From NCBI GenBank assembly GCA_037440405.1, contig JBBIUE010000005.1, forward strand, positions 1-64,000: 64,000 nucleotides of DNA, given 5' to 3'. Below the pieces are notes generated by a model. The model saw only the letters and a program-made list of their open reading frames with translations, made no database searches and had not been told where the DNA came from. Positions 9,224 through 19,086 of the stretch are shown here, in pieces. Source of the stretch: JANMGV01 sp037440405. GTDB lineage: Bacteria > Planctomycetota > Planctomycetia > Pirellulales > Pirellulaceae. Position numbers and translations under genes: made by a program. Each line of letters opens with the position of its first letter. Within the stretch, counting starts at the first letter, position 1.

Positions 9224-10372
9224 ATGCATCAAATCTCACTCCGTTGGTTTGGCTTGTTCTGGGCTCTCCCTTCTGTGTGCTTACTGATCCTTATCCCATG
9301 CGATTTGGATTCCGTGCGCGTCTGCTGTTCGGCGCAGGAACGTGTAGTGGAGAGCGTCCCGTCTGAGCAAGCTGAGCAGTCGGAAGAGCAAGCTAGAAGC
9401 CATGCTCGTGATCTGTCGAGTGCTTTCAAGAATGCATCGCAAGTTCTGCTCCCATCCGTCGTGACCGTGATGTCGAGACCGACGGCAGAACCGTCGACCT
9501 TGGCCAATTTGCAATTACTGACTCCCGAGGAGATGTATCCCAACGTTGGCTCAGGCGTGATTTGGAATGCAGAAGGCTTAATTGTGACGAACAACCACGT
9601 TATTCGGGATGCGGCGGAAGTGATGGTACGACTATTTGATGGGACGGAGATACCAGCAAAGAATTTTGTTGGCGATGCATCCAGCGATCTAGCGATTCTT
9701 CATGTCGATTCGGAATCACCGCTCATTCCAGCTGCGATTGCGAATTCTGATCAAATCGAAGTCGGAGATTGGGTCATCGCGATTGGAAGCCCGTTCAACT
9801 TTGATCAAACTGTGAGTGCAGGGATCATCAGTGGCAAGTCGCGAGTGATCCGAGGCTTGCTGGCAGGGCAATTGCTACAGACGGATGCTTCCATCAATCC
9901 AGGGAACTCCGGTGGACCGCTCGCAAATCTTGATGGTGAAGTGGTTGGGATCAATACCGTCATTGCCTCGCGGACAGGATTCTCTCAGGGAGTTGGGTTC
10001 GCCATTCCTGCCAATCGCGTCCGATGGATCGTGAGGGAGCTGGAGTCCCATGGAATGGTTCGAAGGGCCAAGATTGGATTGCGGGCCGAACCATTGACCG
10101 CTGAGTTCGCTCGAGAGGTTGGCATTCCTCAGCGGGGAGGCGTTTATGTTGCCATGATCACCAAAGGAATGCCAGCAGAAGAGGCAGGGATTCTTGCGGG
10201 AGACATCATCACTTCTGTCGCGAATCAGAAGGTGAGTACTCCAGCCGAATTTGCAGAAATCATCGAGCAGCTTGCGATCGATCAGCCCATTCCCATCGAA
10301 ATTCTGAGAGATGGCGAACGTCGTGTTGTGACAGCGACACTGGTTGCTGCCCATGAATCATCCAAGAACTAA
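9224..10372 (+). CDS. Deg/HtrA-type trypsin-like serine protease with one PDZ domain
   Basis: Envelope quality-control protease. The ATG at 9224 begins a signal peptide or N-terminal anchor (hydrophobic to about residue 26) and gives 382 residues; a TTG at 9182 would add 14. The catalytic triad is His125 (NNHV), Asp155 (SDLAIL) and Ser229 (NPGNSGGP). One PDZ domain covers about residues 282-372 (the carboxylate-binding loop is around IGLR). It therefore resembles DegS or a short DegP. A Cys pair occurs just after the hydrophobic segment. The gene begins 44 bases after the dehydrogenase stop, so it could share its transcript. Confidence 0.92.
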   Translation: MHQISLRWFGLFWALPSVCLLILIPCDLDSVRVCCSAQERVVESVPSEQAEQSEEQARSHARDLSSAFKNASQVLLPSVVTVMSRPTAEPSTLANLQLLTPEEMYPNVGSGVIWNAEGLIVTNNHVIRDAAEVMVRLFDGTEIPAKNFVGDASSDLAILHVDSESPLIPAAIANSDQIEVGDWVIAIGSPFNFDQTVSAGIISGKSRVIRGLLAGQLLQTDASINPGNSGGPLANLDGEVVGINTVIASRTGFSQGVGFAIPANRVRWIVRELESHGMVRRAKIGLRAEPLTAEFAREVGIPQRGGVYVAMITKGMPAEEAGILAGDIITSVANQKVSTPAEFAEIIEQLAIDQPIPIEILRDGERRVVTATLVAAHESSKN

Positions 10373-10740
10373 TGCAGTTTGAGAAATTTGTTTTTACCTG
10401 CACTCAGACCGACTTGCCGCAGTTAGCGAATTGGCAACAGTAATGGCAAAAAACAAGCCCGTGAATTCAGGCTTGCGTTTAAGACTCGAACACTGATTCT
10501 CTCGAACGTATTCTTGTGATTCACTGCTGAGGTTTTCCTGACCGGCTTTGACTCACGGCTTCTTGAAGTTTCGATGTAGATAGTTACCCTTAACGCCTCA
10601 GCAGCAGGGCAGTTGGAATAGAGAATCGTGCGTCGACCTCCACACCCCTAGTTAGCAGCGATTGGTTCGTGCGATCGTGCCGAAGAGTCTTCGGTGCGCA
10701 GTGTTTCAAGGCTTTCATTGACCAGGAGAGATCGGGAATC
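10373..10740. other. intergenic region between Deg protease and glutamine synthetase
   Basis: About 370 bp without a gene. It contains a terminator-like hairpin near its left third (listed separately) and must hold the glutamine synthetase promoter. An open frame runs into the synthetase from 10669, but the family N-terminus begins at 10741, where a GGAGAG-like site precedes the ATG. I looked for a sigma-54 pattern (GG, 10 bases, GC) and did not find a convincing one. Confidence 0.4.
10454..10475 (+). terminator. hairpin downstream of the Deg protease gene
   Basis: A six-base stem CAAGCC / GGCTTG with a 10-base loop, preceded by AAAAAA and followed by CGTTT. It lies about 80 bp after the protease stop. 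The loop is large and the downstream U-tract weak, so it is a modest candidate; on the minus strand the A-run would act as a U-tract. Confidence 0.4.
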
Positions 10741-11754
10741 ATGTCTTCGAATTCAAAGTTCAAGTTGGAGTACATTTGGCTGGACGGTTATCTTCCTGAA
10801 CCGAATCTTCGCAGCAAGACGAAGATCGTTTCCACCGAGCCGACTTCGGTTGCCGATTGTCCGCTCTGGGGTTTCGATGGAAGTTCAACGCAACAAGCGG
10901 AGGGCCACAACTCGGACTGTATGTTGAAACCAGTGGCATTGTACCCGGATAGCTCGCGTGTGAACGGCTACTTAGTCATGTGCGAAGTCATGAATCCCGA
11001 CATGACGCCCCACCCATCCAACTTCCGAGCGTTGTTTGAAGATGACGCGGATCTTTGGATCGGATTCGAACAAGAGTATTTCATGATGGACAACGGCCGT
11101 CCTTTGGGTTTTCCTGAAGATGGATTCCCTGGACCACAAGGCCCTTACTACACAGGAGTCGGTTACAAGAACGTAGGGGAGGTTGCCCGCCAGATCGTTG
11201 AAGAGCACATCGATATTACTTTGGATGCTGGAATTGAAATCGAAGGCATCAACGCCGAAGTTGCGAAGGGGCAATGGGAATTTCAAATCTTCGCCAAGGG
11301 TGCCAAGAAAGTCTGCGACGACATGTGGGTCGCTCGATATCTTTTACTTCGGCTTTGCGAAAAGTATGGAATCGATATCGAATTCCATTGCAAGCCGATT
11401 CGTGGCGACTGGAACGGATCCGGCATGCACACCAACTTCTCCACCAAGATTCTGAGAGAAGTTGGCGGCAAGGAGTATTTCGAGAAATTGATGTCCGCAT
11501 TCGAGAAATATCGCGACGAGCACATCGCAGCTTATGGTCCCGACAACCACTTGCGACTGACTGGCCTCCATGAAACGCAGTCCATCGACAAGTTCAACTG
11601 GGGAGTGGCAAACCGAGGCGCTTCGATTCGAGTTCCTCACAGCTTCGTGAAAAGCAATTACAAAGGATACCTCGAAGATCGCCGTCCAAATTCTCAAGCC
11701 AATCCCTATAAGATCGTGGCTCGCATTCTTAAAACCATCGCCACGGTAAGTTAG
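10741..11754 (+). CDS. glnA: glutamine synthetase, GSII (eukaryote-like) type
   Basis: ATP-dependent synthesis of glutamine from glutamate and ammonia. The 337 residues match the short GSII class found in eukaryotes and some bacteria, not the ~470-residue GSI class. Typical signatures are FDGSSTQQAEGHNSD near residue 42 (phosphate and ammonium site), GIEIEGINAEV (GIN-ExxxGQWEFQ), RGDWNGSGMHTNFST and NRGASIRVP (ATP and glutamate binding). The start at the ATG at 10741 has a purine-rich AGGAGAG about 13 bases upstream. GSII enzymes lack the adenylylation Tyr loop of GSI, so regulation is probably transcriptional. No PII or transporter gene is adjacent. A strong hairpin terminator follows. Confidence 0.93.
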   Translation: MSSNSKFKLEYIWLDGYLPEPNLRSKTKIVSTEPTSVADCPLWGFDGSSTQQAEGHNSDCMLKPVALYPDSSRVNGYLVMCEVMNPDMTPHPSNFRALFEDDADLWIGFEQEYFMMDNGRPLGFPEDGFPGPQGPYYTGVGYKNVGEVARQIVEEHIDITLDAGIEIEGINAEVAKGQWEFQIFAKGAKKVCDDMWVARYLLLRLCEKYGIDIEFHCKPIRGDWNGSGMHTNFSTKILREVGGKEYFEKLMSAFEKYRDEHIAAYGPDNHLRLTGLHETQSIDKFNWGVANRGASIRVPHSFVKSNYKGYLEDRRPNSQANPYKIVARILKTIATVS

Positions 11755-11814
11755 AACTTAGTGGCTGGTTCGCCGACGCATCAACTTTGATATCGTCAGC
11801 GAAACTTCGAATGG

Positions 11815-11839
11815 ACGCCGCCAGCATGACTGGCGGCGT
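11815..11839. terminator. strong terminator hairpin between glnA and the DUF1501 gene
   Basis: Perfect 10-base stem ACGCCGCCAG / CTGGCGGCGT with a five-base loop CATGA, 60 bp after the glnA stop and 13 bp before the end of the convergent DUF1501 gene. There is only a short TTATCTCATT tract after it, so it may act in both directions or as a stabilising 3' hairpin. Confidence 0.7.
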
Positions 11840-11852
11840 TATCTCATTCGTT

Positions 11853-13235
11853 CTAAGTGAACAATGCCTGGATCGGATTGCCCGGCGTCATCGGCAATGG
11901 TCGATTCTGCGTGTCGTAGATTTCGCTATGCGGGTCAATTCCCATCGCCCAGTAAAGTGTTGCAGCGATATCTTCTGGGCCGACGGGATTCTCAACCGGG
12001 TACGCACCTTGGTCATCGCTCGCACCGAAAACGGTACCACCTCGAATTCCTCCGCCGGCGATCATCACGGTGTAGCATTCAGGCCAATGGCCACGGCCTT
12101 TGCCATCTCGATCACCAATTTTTGGCCCACGACCAAATTCCCCCATCCACAAGACGATCGTCTCTTCCAGTAGTCCTCGGCTTTGCAAATCTCGAATCAA
12201 CGTCGGTACGGTCAGGTCGGTTGCCGGTAGCAGCCGCGATCGAAGATCTTTGAAATTCTCCTGATGGGTATCCCAGCCATCTGATCCGTTTCCGCCGATT
12301 CCCGAAGAGAAATAGACCGTTACAAACCGTACGCCTCGCTCGATCAGTCGTCTGGCTAGCAGGCAACTTTGGCCATAAGTGGTGCGTCCATAAGCGTCTC
12401 GAAGCGAATCACTTTCCTCGTCCAACGAAAATGCGTTCTTCAAGGTTGGCGAAGTCAGCATGGAGAACGCTTGCTGCTGCAATTCAGACCATCCTCGAAC
12501 TTCAGCCATCCGATCGGCCATACGCTGATGTTCGTCGATCCACTGAGCCAACTCACGTCTCCTAACCAAACGTTCAAGTCCAATGTTTGCGGGGACATGC
12601 AGTTCGGGGAGTCGAAAGCTGTTGGAGTTAGGATCGCCTTGAAAGAAGAACGGATCGCACGATTTGCCGAGAAAACTGGCATGTTGGCCAGGGGTGATTG
12701 ATCCGTCTCGTACGATGTGCGGATAAGCGACAAAAGGAGGAATGCCGGGGGAGGTCGGCCCCAACGCATGTGCCACGGTGGAACCGTATGAGGGAAACAA
12801 GTCGAGCGTATCGCGCAGCCGAATATCATCGGATGGCGGAGCATGTCCGGTCAAGCAGTAATACCCTGCCGAATTGTGATTCTTCATGTTGTGGCGAACC
12901 GACCGTATTTGTCCCCAAAGATGCAATGTCTCTCCCCACTTAGGAAGGTGCTCGCAAATTGGAACACCAGGAATGCTCGATGAAATTGGCCTGAACTCAC
13001 CTCGAATGCCGTCCGGAGCATGAGGCTTCAGATCGAAAGTATCAATGTGACTGGGGCCGCCACACTGATGTAAAAAGATAATGCTCTTCGCTCTTGGGGC
13101 TGGGGGAGACGCCCGTGCTACCTTGTTCCACCCCAGCGCATTCGCGAGCGACAAGCCGCCGATGCCGAGCGCACCCAAGCGCAACAATGCGCGGCGATCG
13201 TGTTGGAGCTGGTGGAAATTTCGACAACCCATCAT
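11853..13235 (-). CDS. DUF1501 protein, Tat-exported sulfatase-like
   Basis: Planctomycete-type DUF1501 family member with an alkaline phosphatase/sulfatase-like fold. The ATG at 13235 (or 13232) gives about 460 residues and places a twin-arginine signal near the N-terminus (RRALLRLGALG, then a hydrophobic run). A TTG at 13265 would add ten residues. Typical segments are FLHQCGGPSHIDTFD, the WDTHQENF region and VLWMGEFGRGP, followed by GRGHWP. Genes of this family almost always follow a DUF1549/DUF1553 gene, as here with a gap of about 30 bp, and the pair is thought to act together on an extracytoplasmic substrate. The biochemical reaction is unknown. Confidence 0.9.
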   Translation of the reverse strand: MMGCRNFHQLQHDRRALLRLGALGIGGLSLANALGWNKVARASPPAPRAKSIIFLHQCGGPSHIDTFDLKPHAPDGIRGEFRPISSSIPGVPICEHLPKWGETLHLWGQIRSVRHNMKNHNSAGYYCLTGHAPPSDDIRLRDTLDLFPSYGSTVAHALGPTSPGIPPFVAYPHIVRDGSITPGQHASFLGKSCDPFFFQGDPNSNSFRLPELHVPANIGLERLVRRRELAQWIDEHQRMADRMAEVRGWSELQQQAFSMLTSPTLKNAFSLDEESDSLRDAYGRTTYGQSCLLARRLIERGVRFVTVYFSSGIGGNGSDGWDTHQENFKDLRSRLLPATDLTVPTLIRDLQSRGLLEETIVLWMGEFGRGPKIGDRDGKGRGHWPECYTVMIAGGGIRGGTVFGASDDQGAYPVENPVGPEDIAATLYWAMGIDPHSEIYDTQNRPLPMTPGNPIQALFT

Positions 13236-13267
13236 GGCCCACGTTCCCGACTTGGAAGAAATCAACG

Positions 13268-15859
13268 TTAATGGACGAACACAAATTCTTGGCAGTTGAT
13301 CAAGGCATGAAGAATATCTTCGAAGGCTTGCTGTCGATCACCGGATTGATCGACGTAGTCGATCAGACGCTTGCATTCATTCTCGTTCGGAAACCGAGAA
13401 ACCGAGGCGAGAAATAACTCATCAAGAATACGATCGCTAGTTTCCAATTCTTTCAAAAGCCGCCGCACTCGATTGTTTCTTCCCCCGACACGACGTCGTA
13501 CTTCTTCGCTGTTGAGCATGAGCAAAGGTTGGAGCACTGACATCTGGTCGCTTCGTTCGCACTCGCAAACGAGCAATCGTTCTGGTTTGCCAAATGCACG
13601 AACAAAGGTCGTTGAGGGAGGAATCGTTGTCGCTTCCACGGCTCGGCGAAATGGCTCATCCATCTTCTTGAGGTCCTCAACTGGGCCAATCGTCCCGGTT
13701 GCATCGCAAAGAGCATCGAATAGAACCTCGGCTTGCATTCGCCGAATCGGGTAGCCCGCAAACAGGGCTGCCGATGGCAATTGCCCCACTTCCGTTACTT
13801 GGCTAACCGGTTCGCGATGGAAGCAAAGGCTATTCAAAATCAATCGGCTCAAGTGTCGGGTCGAATAATTGCTTTGAATTAGCTCATCGGTCAGGTATTC
13901 CAAAAGTTCTGGATTTGACGGAGGATTGGAAACTCGAAAGTCATCCGGCGGATCGACGATTCCCTTACCTATGAGGTGAAACCAGATTCGGTTGGCCATA
14001 TTGCGCGCGAATTGCCGATTGTCGTGCGTCAACCAATCGGCAATCGCTTCCAGTGGTTTTCCTTGTTCAAGCGGGGGAAGTATTTTCTCGCGCGCGAGGG
14101 GTGTCCTTGGACCCACAATCATCGATCTTCCTGGATGTTGAATCGAAGCTGGGCGCTCAGCGAGTCGAATGATCTCATCGCCCGTAATGACATGTTTATC
14201 CAAATCGTCGGGGCGTTTGTTATCGATCTGCTCTCGCTCGATGGTTGTGAAAAACGCTGATAACCCGTAATAGTCATCTTGTTTCCACACATCGAAAGGG
14301 TGATTGTGGCATCGCGCACACTGAAGCCGAACTCCGAGAAATACCTGGCCCACCGACTCCGCAGCAATCATTGGGTCGCGGTGCGTTCGATGGAAGCTGG
14401 CCGGAGGATTTTCATACGTGCTTCCTGTCGACTCAATCAACGCTGAGGACATTTCTGTCAGGGGCGTGTCCGAGGCAAAGCAATCGGTTAACCATTTGTG
14501 TAAATTCTTGGTCCCTTGCGGGCTCATCACCTTCTGCTCGTTGCGAAGAATGTCGCTCCATCGCAATGCCCACATTCGAGCATTTGCAGGGTCTGCAAGA
14601 ACTCGGTCGACCCACCTTTCCCATCGTTCTTCGTCTAGATCTCTGTGGAATTCACGAATCTCATTTGATGTGGGGAGACGTCCCAATGCAACCAAAAACA
14701 ATCGCCGTAAGACTCGTAAAGGATCCGCAATCGGCGTTTGCTGCACACGAGCGGCAGAAAGTTGGTTGGCAATCAGCTCGTCAATACGTGAAGGCAATCC
14801 CTCGAACTTGGTTTCTTGCTCCTGATCATCAGACTGACGAAAAATGATGCGCGAGCTGGTTCGAGCTCCGAGGTAGGATACTCCAATACTCAAGTCCATC
14901 GGAGCCGTCACTTCGATCCTACCTGAATCGTGAATCGATACTCCAGTGGTTACGTTTGGCTCCAATCGCGCCCAGCGAGTTATATCGCGTTGAGTACCAT
15001 TTGGCCATCGAGCAATCACCGTCACCTGTTGGCGGCGGAGGTGAGCTGGGACAACCGAGCGTTCAGGGAACACACGCAATTCAAGCTCGTCCTCGTGAGC
15101 GATGCTGTTCGATTCGGTTAATTCGGCGGACGAGATCTCGGCGCCTTCTTTGATCCATCGGCTGATCCAATCGAAGGCAGCAGAGTTTTTGTCAAACCGC
15201 AAACCTCCCTGATGCGCGATGGAACCGCTTGCCTTGCGTAGGATCAAACTTCTTTCGGGTGAAAACAGATCGATGCGCCGACCGCCACGATCAAGTACGA
15301 TACTCTTCGCATCCCACCAAGGTTCGTCGCCACGTAGGCTGAGCCGAAACCCTCCCTTGCCATGAAGATTTCCATGACAGGTTCCGAGATTGCACCCTTG
15401 CTTCGATAGAACTGCCGCAACTTCGCGTGCGAAGGTAGGCGACTCAGTTGTCGCTTTCTCCGCAAAAACGGAGGCCGATGCTTTCTGACCGTACCATTCC
15501 GCGTGAAGCGTGCTTTTGCCTTCGGCTTTCGCGACCAAGAACGAATCGTTTCCCCAGGCGATCACGTTTGGATCCTCGATCTCGAATCGAGTCGTTCCTT
15601 CAAGCCGGACGTCGCATTGCGTTCCGTCGCTAAAGCAAGCGATGACGCTGAACGTCGCGGGGTAGTCGGCCGTGACAACGATGCGATCCGGAACAATCTG
15701 GATCGCACGAAGCTCAGAAGCAAAGTGATTCGAGTCCTCGTCTGCGGCGAAGCAAACCTGGCGACTTGACCAACAACTAAGAACTAGCAGGAACGCTGGG
15801 CCAATCGAGCGCCACGTAAATTCACTGTGGGTGCAAGGTAGAATCAAAATTTTTTTCAT
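13268..15859 (-). CDS. DUF1549/DUF1553 (planctomycete cytochrome-like) protein
   Basis: With the ATG at 15859 this is an 863-residue exported protein whose first 38 or so residues form a signal peptide (MKKILILPC, then a hydrophobic core ending near CFA). The longer open frame to 15967 has no signal features. A Cys motif CNLGTCHGN lies near 156-164, and a second CxxCH (CARCHNHPFDVW) sits in the middle, which is the hallmark of the DUF1549 region. A Big2-like beta region lies between, and the C-terminal part is DUF1553 (RRMQAEVLFDAL, FGKPERLLVCECERSD). The CxxCH motifs suggest covalent haem, but this is not proven for the family. It is transcribed with the DUF1501 gene. Confidence 0.9.
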   Translation of the reverse strand: MKKILILPCTHSEFTWRSIGPAFLLVLSCWSSRQVCFAADEDSNHFASELRAIQIVPDRIVVTADYPATFSVIACFSDGTQCDVRLEGTTRFEIEDPNVIAWGNDSFLVAKAEGKSTLHAEWYGQKASASVFAEKATTESPTFAREVAAVLSKQGCNLGTCHGNLHGKGGFRLSLRGDEPWWDAKSIVLDRGGRRIDLFSPERSLILRKASGSIAHQGGLRFDKNSAAFDWISRWIKEGAEISSAELTESNSIAHEDELELRVFPERSVVPAHLRRQQVTVIARWPNGTQRDITRWARLEPNVTTGVSIHDSGRIEVTAPMDLSIGVSYLGARTSSRIIFRQSDDQEQETKFEGLPSRIDELIANQLSAARVQQTPIADPLRVLRRLFLVALGRLPTSNEIREFHRDLDEERWERWVDRVLADPANARMWALRWSDILRNEQKVMSPQGTKNLHKWLTDCFASDTPLTEMSSALIESTGSTYENPPASFHRTHRDPMIAAESVGQVFLGVRLQCARCHNHPFDVWKQDDYYGLSAFFTTIEREQIDNKRPDDLDKHVITGDEIIRLAERPASIQHPGRSMIVGPRTPLAREKILPPLEQGKPLEAIADWLTHDNRQFARNMANRIWFHLIGKGIVDPPDDFRVSNPPSNPELLEYLTDELIQSNYSTRHLSRLILNSLCFHREPVSQVTEVGQLPSAALFAGYPIRRMQAEVLFDALCDATGTIGPVEDLKKMDEPFRRAVEATTIPPSTTFVRAFGKPERLLVCECERSDQMSVLQPLLMLNSEEVRRRVGGRNNRVRRLLKELETSDRILDELFLASVSRFPNENECKRLIDYVDQSGDRQQAFEDILHALINCQEFVFVH

Positions 15860-16497
15860 GGTCGGCGGTGAGGTGGGATGTTTGCAGGCGACCATCGCAG
15901 AGCGATCTATGACGAAAAGCATCGTCGCGCGAAACGAATCCGCATCCAGCACTGCGATCCCTCTCATTGTAACTGACTAGGCCAAGTTCGTGTACATGAG
16001 TTTCCTCGCATTTTCGGGTTAACGTCGATCGCCCTATTGCCAGAATTGCAACTTCCATCGACAATCCCGAAAAGAGATCGGGTTTGAATGTTTGAAGCTA
16101 CGGTTCAGCGGTCGCTTCACTAAGGCGAATCAGCGAAGGAGCAGTTGCCTCAGAGCCAACTCGATTCCTGATCACGCTCAATGGGAATTGTCGCGATTAA
16201 CGAACGAGTGCTTTGTCGGAGGCAAGAGATTGGGTGCAGTATTGTCTACAAGCACAAGGTGAGAGCGGAATCAACCGGATGTTATCGTGTTTCGGCTGAG
16301 ACCAACTCCCTTGATGATCCGAAAGACGAACGAATGACCAACCACTAGCCTCAGATTGGCATCCATCCCCTGCGATGGACGGCTCGACGCTCAACGTCGG
16401 CGTCGAATGCCCGAAAGTACATCAGCTCGTGCACTGGTAGATTACAGAATACCCGTCCTCGATTTTCGGACGGAATCAGCAGAATGAGAAATCGTCT
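15860..16497. other. intergenic region upstream of the universal stress gene
   Basis: About 640 bp between two divergent genes. Two short minus-strand open frames (15822-16064, 16197-16394) show no family features, and neither has a Shine-Dalgarno site. The region should contain both promoters. I see no strong hairpin, repeat or RNA gene. Confidence 0.4.
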
Positions 16498-17364
16498 ATG
16501 AAGATTGTTATTGCAGTTGACGGTTCGAACGAATCGATGGAAGCCGTTCGGCTATTGTCGCGACTTCCCTTCAAAGCCCCTCCGACGGTTGTCGTCGCAA
16601 CGGCTTTGGTGGATATCATCGACGATATGATCGATGCCGACATGCTGGCTCGAATGAGCGAAGAGCAAGCTTCGGCTGCTCAAAAACACTATGAGGAAGT
16701 CAATGCGATTTTGAAGTCGGCAAATATCGCCAGCGAATTTGAGAGTGCGTTCAGTCACCCTTCAAAATTCATCACGGACGTCGCGCAAAGGCATCATGCT
16801 GATCTGATTGTGCTTGGTGCTCGGGGGCATTCAGCTGCGTTTCGAATTCTGTTAGGGAGCACTGCCGATTACGTTGCCAATCATGCTAAATGCCCTGTCT
16901 TGGTGGCCCGACCAGCAAATGGCGAGAAGAAGCCGACAGGATGCGGATTCTCGATTGCGCTTGCCTTTGATGGTTCCGCAGGAGCGACTGTGGCTTGGAA
17001 CCAACTCCAGTCTTTCGCGTGGGATGCGAGCACTTGCATCGACATCTACACGTTTCTTGAACGCCCAAGCTTGTTGCCCGACGATGAAATCTACGATGAA
17101 GCTGCACTGACGTCTGCCGAAAAATCACTTGTCGCACTTAAGGATTCGAGTCCCTTCGGGTCAACGATGCATCCGCATGTGCGGGAGGTGGTCCATGTCG
17201 GAAATGCACTGCTTGATTGTGCATCTCAAAAGGGAACGGACATCGTCTTCATTGGAGATACCGGTCGTTCAGCGTTCATGCGGTTCTTTTTGGGGAGTAA
17301 ATCGCGCTACGTGCTGCACCATGCACCAAGTTCGGTCTGGATCGCGCGAGATGTGTCCTGGTAG
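16498..17364 (+). CDS. tandem universal stress protein (two UspA domains)
   Basis: Two Usp domains in one 288-residue cytoplasmic chain, about 1-140 and 152-288. Both carry the full nucleotide-binding signature G-x2-G-x9-G-S: GARG...GS in the first and GDTG...GS in the second. Both halves should therefore bind ATP. Double-domain Usp proteins respond to starvation, oxygen or redox stress in other bacteria; the trigger here is unknown. The gene starts right after a purine-rich AGAATGAGAAATC and ends 24 bp before the convergent fhs gene. It has no operon partner. Confidence 0.9.
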   Translation: MKIVIAVDGSNESMEAVRLLSRLPFKAPPTVVVATALVDIIDDMIDADMLARMSEEQASAAQKHYEEVNAILKSANIASEFESAFSHPSKFITDVAQRHHADLIVLGARGHSAAFRILLGSTADYVANHAKCPVLVARPANGEKKPTGCGFSIALAFDGSAGATVAWNQLQSFAWDASTCIDIYTFLERPSLLPDDEIYDEAALTSAEKSLVALKDSSPFGSTMHPHVREVVHVGNALLDCASQKGTDIVFIGDTGRSAFMRFFLGSKSRYVLHHAPSSVWIARDVSW

Positions 17365-17388
17365 GAAAAAACGCTGCGTTACGTTGCG

Positions 17389-19068
17389 TCAAAGTCCGAT
17401 GATATTGCCATTCGCATCGACATCGATTCTCGATGCCGCTGGGTCTTTCGGTAGGCCCGGCATCAAACTGATTCCATCAGCGATGGCCAGAACGAAGCCG
17501 GCCCCTGCTAACAATCGTATTTGGTGAACCGGGAATACGAAACTCTTCGGATGCCCTAAAAGCTTGGGGTCATGTGACATTGAGTATTGAGTTTTGGCAA
17601 CACACACGGGAAGGTCGATTGCACCGATCGCCTCGATTTTCTGAAGCGATTCTCTCGCTTCCTGCGATAGTTCAGCTCGGTCCGCGCCATAAACATTTCG
17701 AGCCAGCTTGTCGAGCTTGACTTCATAGGAATCCTCCAACTCGTAGGTCGGCTGGAAACGGACCAATTGATCGCAGGCATCGACAACTGCAGCGGCGAGA
17801 TCGACGCCACCGAGTCCACCCCGCGAAAACGCATCGATGATTTCGACCCTTCCCATTCCATGCCTCTGAACGGCGTCTTTCAGCCAAGCCAATTCTTCAT
17901 GGCCGTCTTCTGGAAATCGATTGATGGCTACCACGACGGGAATACCAAAGCGCTGAACATTGTCGATGTGAGCCAGCAGGTTCTGGAAACCAGCTTCAAG
18001 TGCGTCTCGATCAGGACTCAATATGGCAGAAGGCAACGGACGTCCCGGACGAACATCGAACTTTCCGCTGTGATACTTTAAAGCTCGCAACGTACACACG
18101 ATGACCTCGGCGTCAGGCACAATCCCGCTCGCTCGGGACTTGATGTTGAACAGCTTCTCTGCACCCAGATCGGATCCAAAACCACTTTCCGTAACGACAT
18201 AATCGGCGAGGCGAATCGCGGTCAGATCAGCGATCACCGAATTGTTGCCGTGAGATATATTCGCAAAGGGACCGCCATGAACGATCGCCGGAGTTCCTTC
18301 GCAAGTTTGAACCAAGTTGGGGCGGATAGCGTTTCGCAGCAAAGCCGTCATAGCTCCCCCCGCCCCTAGATGCGATGCAGTCACGGGCTCACCGTTTTCT
18401 CCAACACCAACCATGATCCTCTGAAGGCGGGTCCGCAGGTCGGACAAGTTCGAGGCGAGGGAAAGAACCGACATAACTTCTGAAGCCGCCGTTAGATCGA
18501 AGCCGGTCTCACGCTTTAGGCATTGAATTGGTTCGTCCAACCCCAACTCGATTCTGGCGAGACCTTTGTCGTTCATATCGAGAACGCGCCGCCAGATAAT
18601 TCCATTTTTCGGCAACACCGGTGGTTTCTTACGGGCCGCATGGTTGTCCGCGAGCGCTGCCAAAAGGTTGTTCGCAGCAGCCACCGCATGCAAGTCGCCG
18701 GTGAAGTGAACGTTAATGTCTTGAGCTGGAACGAGATGGCACGCTCCGGCACCTGCTCCCCCACCTTTGATTCCAAAAACGGGTGCCAGCGATGGTTGGC
18801 GCAGATTAACGATGGTGCGTTTTCCGATTCGATTCATGGCCATGGCAAGGCCGATCGACACAACCGTCTTTCCCTCTCCAAAAGGAGTTGGATTGATAGC
18901 CGTCACGCCAATAAACTTTCCCTTCGGACGATCGGCAATCGCTTCGTGGAGATCGATGGAGACCTTTCCCGCGTGCCAACCAAAGGGTTCGATTTGGTTT
19001 GAGTCCAATCCTAGATCACTAGCGATCTCGATGAGAGGTCGAGTGGTTGAATGGGAACTCGGCGGCAT
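17389..19068 (-). CDS. fhs: formate--tetrahydrofolate ligase
   Basis: Makes 10-formyl-THF from formate, THF and ATP in cytoplasmic one-carbon metabolism. The 559 residues are full length. Visible family motifs are the P-loop TPFGEGKT (61-68), the glycine-rich PSLAPVFGIKGGGAG stretch (92-106), NVHFTGDLHA (119-128) and the central segment around VVAINRFPEDG. Family members usually read PSLGP, so Ala in PSLAP is a small variation. The upstream HTH gene ends 18 bp before the ATG, so the two are likely co-transcribed. No folD lies nearby. Confidence 0.95.
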   Translation of the reverse strand: MPPSSHSTTRPLIEIASDLGLDSNQIEPFGWHAGKVSIDLHEAIADRPKGKFIGVTAINPTPFGEGKTVVSIGLAMAMNRIGKRTIVNLRQPSLAPVFGIKGGGAGAGACHLVPAQDINVHFTGDLHAVAAANNLLAALADNHAARKKPPVLPKNGIIWRRVLDMNDKGLARIELGLDEPIQCLKRETGFDLTAASEVMSVLSLASNLSDLRTRLQRIMVGVGENGEPVTASHLGAGGAMTALLRNAIRPNLVQTCEGTPAIVHGGPFANISHGNNSVIADLTAIRLADYVVTESGFGSDLGAEKLFNIKSRASGIVPDAEVIVCTLRALKYHSGKFDVRPGRPLPSAILSPDRDALEAGFQNLLAHIDNVQRFGIPVVVAINRFPEDGHEELAWLKDAVQRHGMGRVEIIDAFSRGGLGGVDLAAAVVDACDQLVRFQPTYELEDSYEVKLDKLARNVYGADRAELSQEARESLQKIEAIGAIDLPVCVAKTQYSMSHDPKLLGHPKSFVFPVHQIRLLAGAGFVLAIADGISLMPGLPKDPAASRIDVDANGNIIGL

Positions 19069-19086
19069 AGGGTTTGCTCCGAGCTC

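Noticed and set aside
10373..10740. Sigma-54 or nitrogen-regulator site for glnA
   Set aside because: The nearest GG-GC spacing (around TTGGCAACAGTAATGGC) has 11 bases, not 10; no other good match.
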